16,221 nucleotides of DNA, taken from the NCBI GenBank assembly GCA_019415645.1, contig DXYV01000053.1:1-16221 (forward strand), read 5' to 3'. Shown here piece by piece: positions 13,801-16,221 of the stretch. Both the position numbers and the translations under genes were made by a program. Each line of letters starts with the position of its first letter. Within the stretch, counting starts at the first letter, position 1. The notes below the pieces were generated by a model. The model saw only the letters and a list, made by a program, of their open reading frames with translations, was not told the DNA's origin and did not search any database. The DNA comes from Clostridiales bacterium (GTDB taxonomy: Bacteria > Bacillota > Clostridia > Oscillospirales > Oscillospiraceae).

Positions 13801-16221
13801 GGCTACATCATCGATACCCAGAGCCAGACGGTGCAGATCAAAGAGGGCCGCACCGTCAGCCTGACCTTTAAGAACCAGCCCAAGGGCGAGCTCATCATCC
13901 AGAAGCGGGACAGCGCCACGGGCCAGCCCCTTGCCGGCGCCCAGTTCCGGGTGACTACGGCGGCAGGCTGCGAGGTGGGACTGGACGGCGTCATTGGCGA
14001 CAGTACGCTCACCCAGAACGGGGTGTTTATCACCGACAGCAATGGTGAGATCCATATCACCAACCTGGCTCCGGGAGCATACGTCATTTCGGAGATCCGG
14101 AGCCCGTCCGGATATGTCATGGATCAGGCGTCCACCAATGTGGTCATCGGGCCCAATGGGGATACCCAGACGGTGGTCATCACCAATTCCAAGGCGGGGT
14201 CCCTCATCATCGACAAGCGGGATTCTCTGACGGGAGAACCTCTGGAGGGCGTCACCTTCCGCGTGACTACCAGTACCGGCGAGTATGTGCCCGATGAAAA
14301 CGGCTACATTTCCAGCAACGGCATCTACAAGACGGATAAGGATGGCAAGATCCAGATCGATGGTGTGGTAGGTACGCTGGTGGTCACCGAAACGGCCACA
14401 ATTCCCGGCTACACCATCGACCCAGCCCATCAGACCCAGACCGTCCAGGTCAACTCAAACGACACGCAGACGCTGACCTTCTACAACACTCCCAGCACCA
14501 CCCTGGTCATTGAAAAGTACATCGAGGGCACCACCACACCGCTGGAGGGTGTGACCTTCCTGGTGACTGATTCCAGCGGCGCGGTAGTCGGCCCCAGCAA
14601 CGGCGAGTATATCACCGATGAGGCGGGCCGCATCGTCATCACTGACTTGGAGCCGGGAACCACCATCACCGCCCGAGAGGTCAAGACGGTGGAGGGGTAC
14701 GTCTTAGATGGCGCACCCAAGTCCATTGAAATCAAGGCCGGCGAGGTGCAGACGCTCCGGTTCTACAACGAGGCCAAAGGCACCCTCGTCATCCGGAAAC
14801 TGGACTCCGTCACGAAGGAGCCGCTTTCCGGGGTGGAGTTCGAACTGACCTACGCAGATGGTGGCTATGTGGATGCGGATAACGGCCACCTGTCCAGCAA
14901 GGGCCTCTACACCACCGATCAGAACGGCGAGATCCGCATCAGCGGGATCACAGGCACCATCGTGGTCAAGGAGACTAAGACCATCCCCGGCTATACCATC
15001 GACCCGGCCGGCCAGAGCCAGACGGTAGTGGTCAACCCGGAAGATACCCAGACTTTGACCTTCTACAACCAGCCCATCGGAGGCGTGGAGATCATCAAGG
15101 TCAACGAGGCGGATCGGACGGAGCGCATCCCCAACACCACCTTCGAGATCCGCAAAGTGGACGATGAGCTCATTGACACCGTTACCACCGGCGAGGATGG
15201 CCGCGTCTTTGTCTCTCTGGAGGATGGCGCCTACTACGCCGTGGAGACCGAGGCGGCGGAGGGCTTCCAGGTGGATCCCACGCCCCACTATTTTGAGGTA
15301 GAGGGCGGCAAGACCGTCTCTCTGACGGTGACCAACAAGGCATTCAGCGGCATCCTGATCCACAAGGTCGACGCGGATACCCGTGAGGGCATCTACGGCG
15401 TGACCTTCCTGCTCTATGACAGCAATAAGAACCCCATCGGACAGTACACCTCGGATGATCGCGGCTATGTCTACATCGACGACCTGCCCAGCTCCGGCCG
15501 CTACTACCTGCGGGAGTTGGAGAATGAGGGCTACATCGTGGATGAGCAGCTCAAGACTGTCTATGTAACTGACGGTACCACCACGGAGATCACCTGGGAG
15601 AACACCGCCATCACCGGCCAGATTCAGATCACCAAAACCAGCGCGGACTACAACTCCATGAACGGCTGGCCTGCCGGAACTCCCATTCCCAACACCGAGT
15701 TTGAGATCTACAACGCCCGGACCGGCAACCTGGTGGACACCATCAAAACGGACAGGAACGGCGTCGCCTCCTCCCGGCCTCTGCCTCTGGGCCGGTACAA
15801 AATCGTGGAATCCAAGGCGGCGGACTTTTACGGCCTGGACCAGACGCCCATCGAGGTGGAGATCGAGTACGCCGGCCAGATTGTCAAGGCGGCAATGACC
15901 AACAAGAGCCTGTACACCAACGTCTCCATCAAGAAAACCGGCTATGTGGAGGTCATGCCCAGCCAGCAGATCCGCTATGATTTCAGCGGCATCGGCAACA
16001 ACTCCACCACCAGTCTGACCTCCTTCTACTGGCGCGACACCCTGCCTACCCAGGCGGTGCGGCTGGACAAGATCGTCACCGGCACCTACAACGTCCCCGG
16101 TAACTACAAGGTGGTCTATAAGACCAATCTGAATCCCAACTACCGGACCATGTACGACAACCTGAGCACCCAGCAGAACTATGTGCTGGACGCCTCTCCC
16201 GCCGCCCTGGGACTGGCCTCC
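10864..16221 (+). CDS. Giant thioester/Cna_B repeat surface adhesin (3' end beyond window)
   Basis: The frame is open from the ATG at 10864 to the window edge: 1786 codons with no stop. The signal peptide (1-32) ends GAALAA. Residues about 40-200 look like a thioester domain (TQXA type): Cys76 in TGFCADHGG and Gln144 in AWVQAIIWR would form the internal Cys-Gln thioester that in related adhesins attacks host amines. Fifteen Cna_B/SpaA-like beta domains follow (residues 246-1683), each opening with a strand carrying a Lys (VKKVD, IRKVD, LKRD types) and each keeping a Glu in a T-E-V/L or similar strand before a GY/GF turn. That is the pair needed for Lys-Asn isopeptide cross-links. A different module starts at about 1684 (VSIKKTGYVEVMPSQQIRYD). 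A sorting motif is expected downstream and not seen. It is probably anchored by the sortase at 8965 and used in adhesion or mating-pair contact. Confidence 0.9.
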   Translation, partial: MKKQTHSLPARILSMLLALVCILGLLPGAALAASPDSIVMEDCTHNGVHYESAALDTCWLHQMKFDYNGDTVTGFCADHGGGMGWSLEGHEWNNPQPISDPTVKTMMAYYYAHSRGIFTDQAHALGVDEVWGSDYTWTMNAWVQAIIWRHEQKTLAADPVAACAEELMYVYNNLEHTSYTSIDDVVDGTSLRDRAQYILDLGAQGVWGDCEVFEYTYAGPGSTQHPAYDVQGIIIGNLTVTHEQYELTVKKVDATNPSKGLPGARFLVQNANGTYSKEVVTGADGTYTLSPLDANTYSITELEAPEGYQIDNPGPQYVVLPNENGKTVTVTFTDTPEITSEGSIRKVDADDPTKGLAGAVIRIDGVDNSFTGTYTTGAGGYLEDVPWDTMPIGSFVATEVTPPTGYTTSSDPNKVRQEFYWDGKSDVDLVFENDAKVKIELLKVDDSDSPIEGAVFNILKDGQIIGSEATDASGIITVTGITEGLYAFVEVSVPAPFARLTEPVVVHVDQADIDGGGTISVTAVNHKLPNLTILKRDGQTGEVVPGAVFEIKGIHHGYHTDVTTGPDGTATLTGLPVDSYEVTEVSVPDPYVVAAEPTQTIWLGPGDDQQLIFDNLKQPQLTIAKVDAADSTTPIPGTVFRIEGVDSDYLNTVTTGQDGTVTLRVAPGTFRVTELSVPAPYYLPDKDADREQTISLNAGDEKKLVFENHKAPELTIYKVDSVAGAPVEGARFHVTYTSTGEATDAPESYDFGEIITDASGEIKLHAQGQRLYPGEFTIEEVAPAPGFQLREPTKQTVILHGGESKTVQFENVPLNAIIVEKYDSVTGEALAGATFQLRFLGGTSGTGGTIIGQKVTGKNGTAIWTGLTAGTYVLEEVDPADGYSIIQSSETVYLADSGEQSVITVRFENMPDGILLIRKVCATNPSVTLPDAEFKITYADGILIGDSNGIFRTDENGEIRIEGLAPGKSVIVTEVSAPPGYIIDTQSQTVQIKEGRTVSLTFKNQPKGELIIQKRDSATGQPLAGAQFRVTTAAGCEVGLDGVIGDSTLTQNGVFITDSNGEIHITNLAPGAYVISEIRSPSGYVMDQASTNVVIGPNGDTQTVVITNSKAGSLIIDKRDSLTGEPLEGVTFRVTTSTGEYVPDENGYISSNGIYKTDKDGKIQIDGVVGTLVVTETATIPGYTIDPAHQTQTVQVNSNDTQTLTFYNTPSTTLVIEKYIEGTTTPLEGVTFLVTDSSGAVVGPSNGEYITDEAGRIVITDLEPGTTITAREVKTVEGYVLDGAPKSIEIKAGEVQTLRFYNEAKGTLVIRKLDSVTKEPLSGVEFELTYADGGYVDADNGHLSSKGLYTTDQNGEIRISGITGTIVVKETKTIPGYTIDPAGQSQTVVVNPEDTQTLTFYNQPIGGVEIIKVNEADRTERIPNTTFEIRKVDDELIDTVTTGEDGRVFVSLEDGAYYAVETEAAEGFQVDPTPHYFEVEGGKTVSLTVTNKAFSGILIHKVDADTREGIYGVTFLLYDSNKNPIGQYTSDDRGYVYIDDLPSSGRYYLRELENEGYIVDEQLKTVYVTDGTTTEITWENTAITGQIQITKTSADYNSMNGWPAGTPIPNTEFEIYNARTGNLVDTIKTDRNGVASSRPLPLGRYKIVESKAADFYGLDQTPIEVEIEYAGQIVKAAMTNKSLYTNVSIKKTGYVEVMPSQQIRYDFSGIGNNSTTSLTSFYWRDTLPTQAVRLDKIVTGTYNVPGNYKVVYKTNLNPNYRTMYDNLSTQQNYVLDASPAALGLAS
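11599..15912 (+). repeat. Fifteen tandem Cna_B-like domain repeats within the adhesin
   Basis: Domain starts read from the recurrent Lys-bearing first strand are 11599, 11875, 12172, 12451, 12721, 13000, 13306, 13600, 13885, 14197, 14497, 14779, 15079, 15346 and 15613, ending at 15912. Units are about 267-312 bases (89-104 codons). A closing strand of the F-x-N-x-x or T-N-K type ends most units (FENHKAP, FYNTPS, FYNEAK, VTNKAF). They are diverged repeats, not recent copies, except that units 10 and 12 are clearly closer to each other. Confidence 0.85.

Larger units (their letters stand above)
1..16221. mobile_element. Accessory region of a clostridial integrative conjugative element (partial, no ends seen)
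   Basis: No integrase, relaxase, oriT or att site is visible, so this is a context call. It rests on the co-occurrence of DUF4314 and DUF3849 proteins, two ArdA-like proteins, a winged-helix/adenine methylase pair, a SpoVG paralogue, a single-pass envelope protein, a sortase and a giant Cna_B adhesin, all on one strand with overlapping ends. From family knowledge this set is typical of Tn1549/CTn-like elements in Clostridia. The host is inferred to be a GC-rich gut Clostridium relative such as an Oscillospiraceae member. A chromosomal remnant of such an element would look the same in this window. Confidence 0.65.

Noticed and set aside
12811..14430. 539-codon open frame on the minus strand within the adhesin gene
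   Set aside because: It mirrors the codon pattern of the Cna_B repeats on the plus strand, has no recognisable domain, and lies wholly inside a clear gene. The same holds for the minus-strand frames at 11464-12660 and 14704-15363.
1..16221. CRISPR arrays, tRNA or rRNA genes, insertion sequences, att sites
   Set aside because: No regularly spaced short repeats, cloverleaf sequence, transposase frame or terminal inverted repeats were seen. The only tandem repetition is the diverged protein-domain repeat of the adhesin.

Overview
The window is GC-rich and densely coded. All convincing genes lie on the + strand with ATGA-type or short overlaps and strong GGAGG-type ribosome sites. The gene content (DUF4314 and DUF3849 proteins, ArdA-like proteins, a D12-class adenine methylase, SpoVG, a sortase and a Cna_B adhesin) is what I associate with Tn1549/CTn-type integrative conjugative elements of gut Clostridia such as Oscillospiraceae. 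The relaxase, coupling ATPase, mating-pore genes, integrase and att sites are not in view, so the ICE assignment rests on family knowledge and gene order, and the host is an inference.

Region 1 (1-4463) is a tightly overlapping series of cytoplasmic accessory proteins: the last 15 codons of an upstream gene, a protein of unknown function (131-1171), a DUF4314 protein (1173-2162) and two large proteins with ArdA-like C-terminal regions (2155-3405 and 3402-4463). A strong intrinsic terminator at 4479-4521 closes this unit. Region 2 (4563-8022) carries a small winged-helix protein, a Dam-type adenine methylase that probably starts at a CTG overlapping the previous stop, a double AbrB-like protein with a four-cysteine cluster, a DUF3849 protein, a further unknown protein and a SpoVG-family protein.

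Region 3 (8042-10595) is an envelope module: a signal-peptide protein with one C-terminal membrane anchor, a sortase with visible His/Cys/Arg catalytic residues, and a secreted protein with a stalk domain followed by a CAP domain. It is closed by a perfect 11-bp terminator hairpin at 10612-10647. Region 4 (10864 to the window edge) is a very large surface protein: signal peptide, an apparent N-terminal thioester domain, then 15 tandem Cna_B-like domains. It runs off the window, so its expected sorting signal is not seen. A 5' leader rich in hairpins (10691-10802) precedes it.

As a whole this looks like the recipient-establishment and cell-contact part of a conjugative element: restriction evasion (ArdA-like proteins, methylase), regulators, and a sortase with a covalently adhering fibre. 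The most interesting observation is that seven otherwise unrelated cytoplasmic proteins all end in the same short Met/Gly tail (G-M-x-M/L or M-G-G-M), including four cases where ribosome-site overlap cannot explain it. This may be a shared C-terminal targeting or secretion signal.
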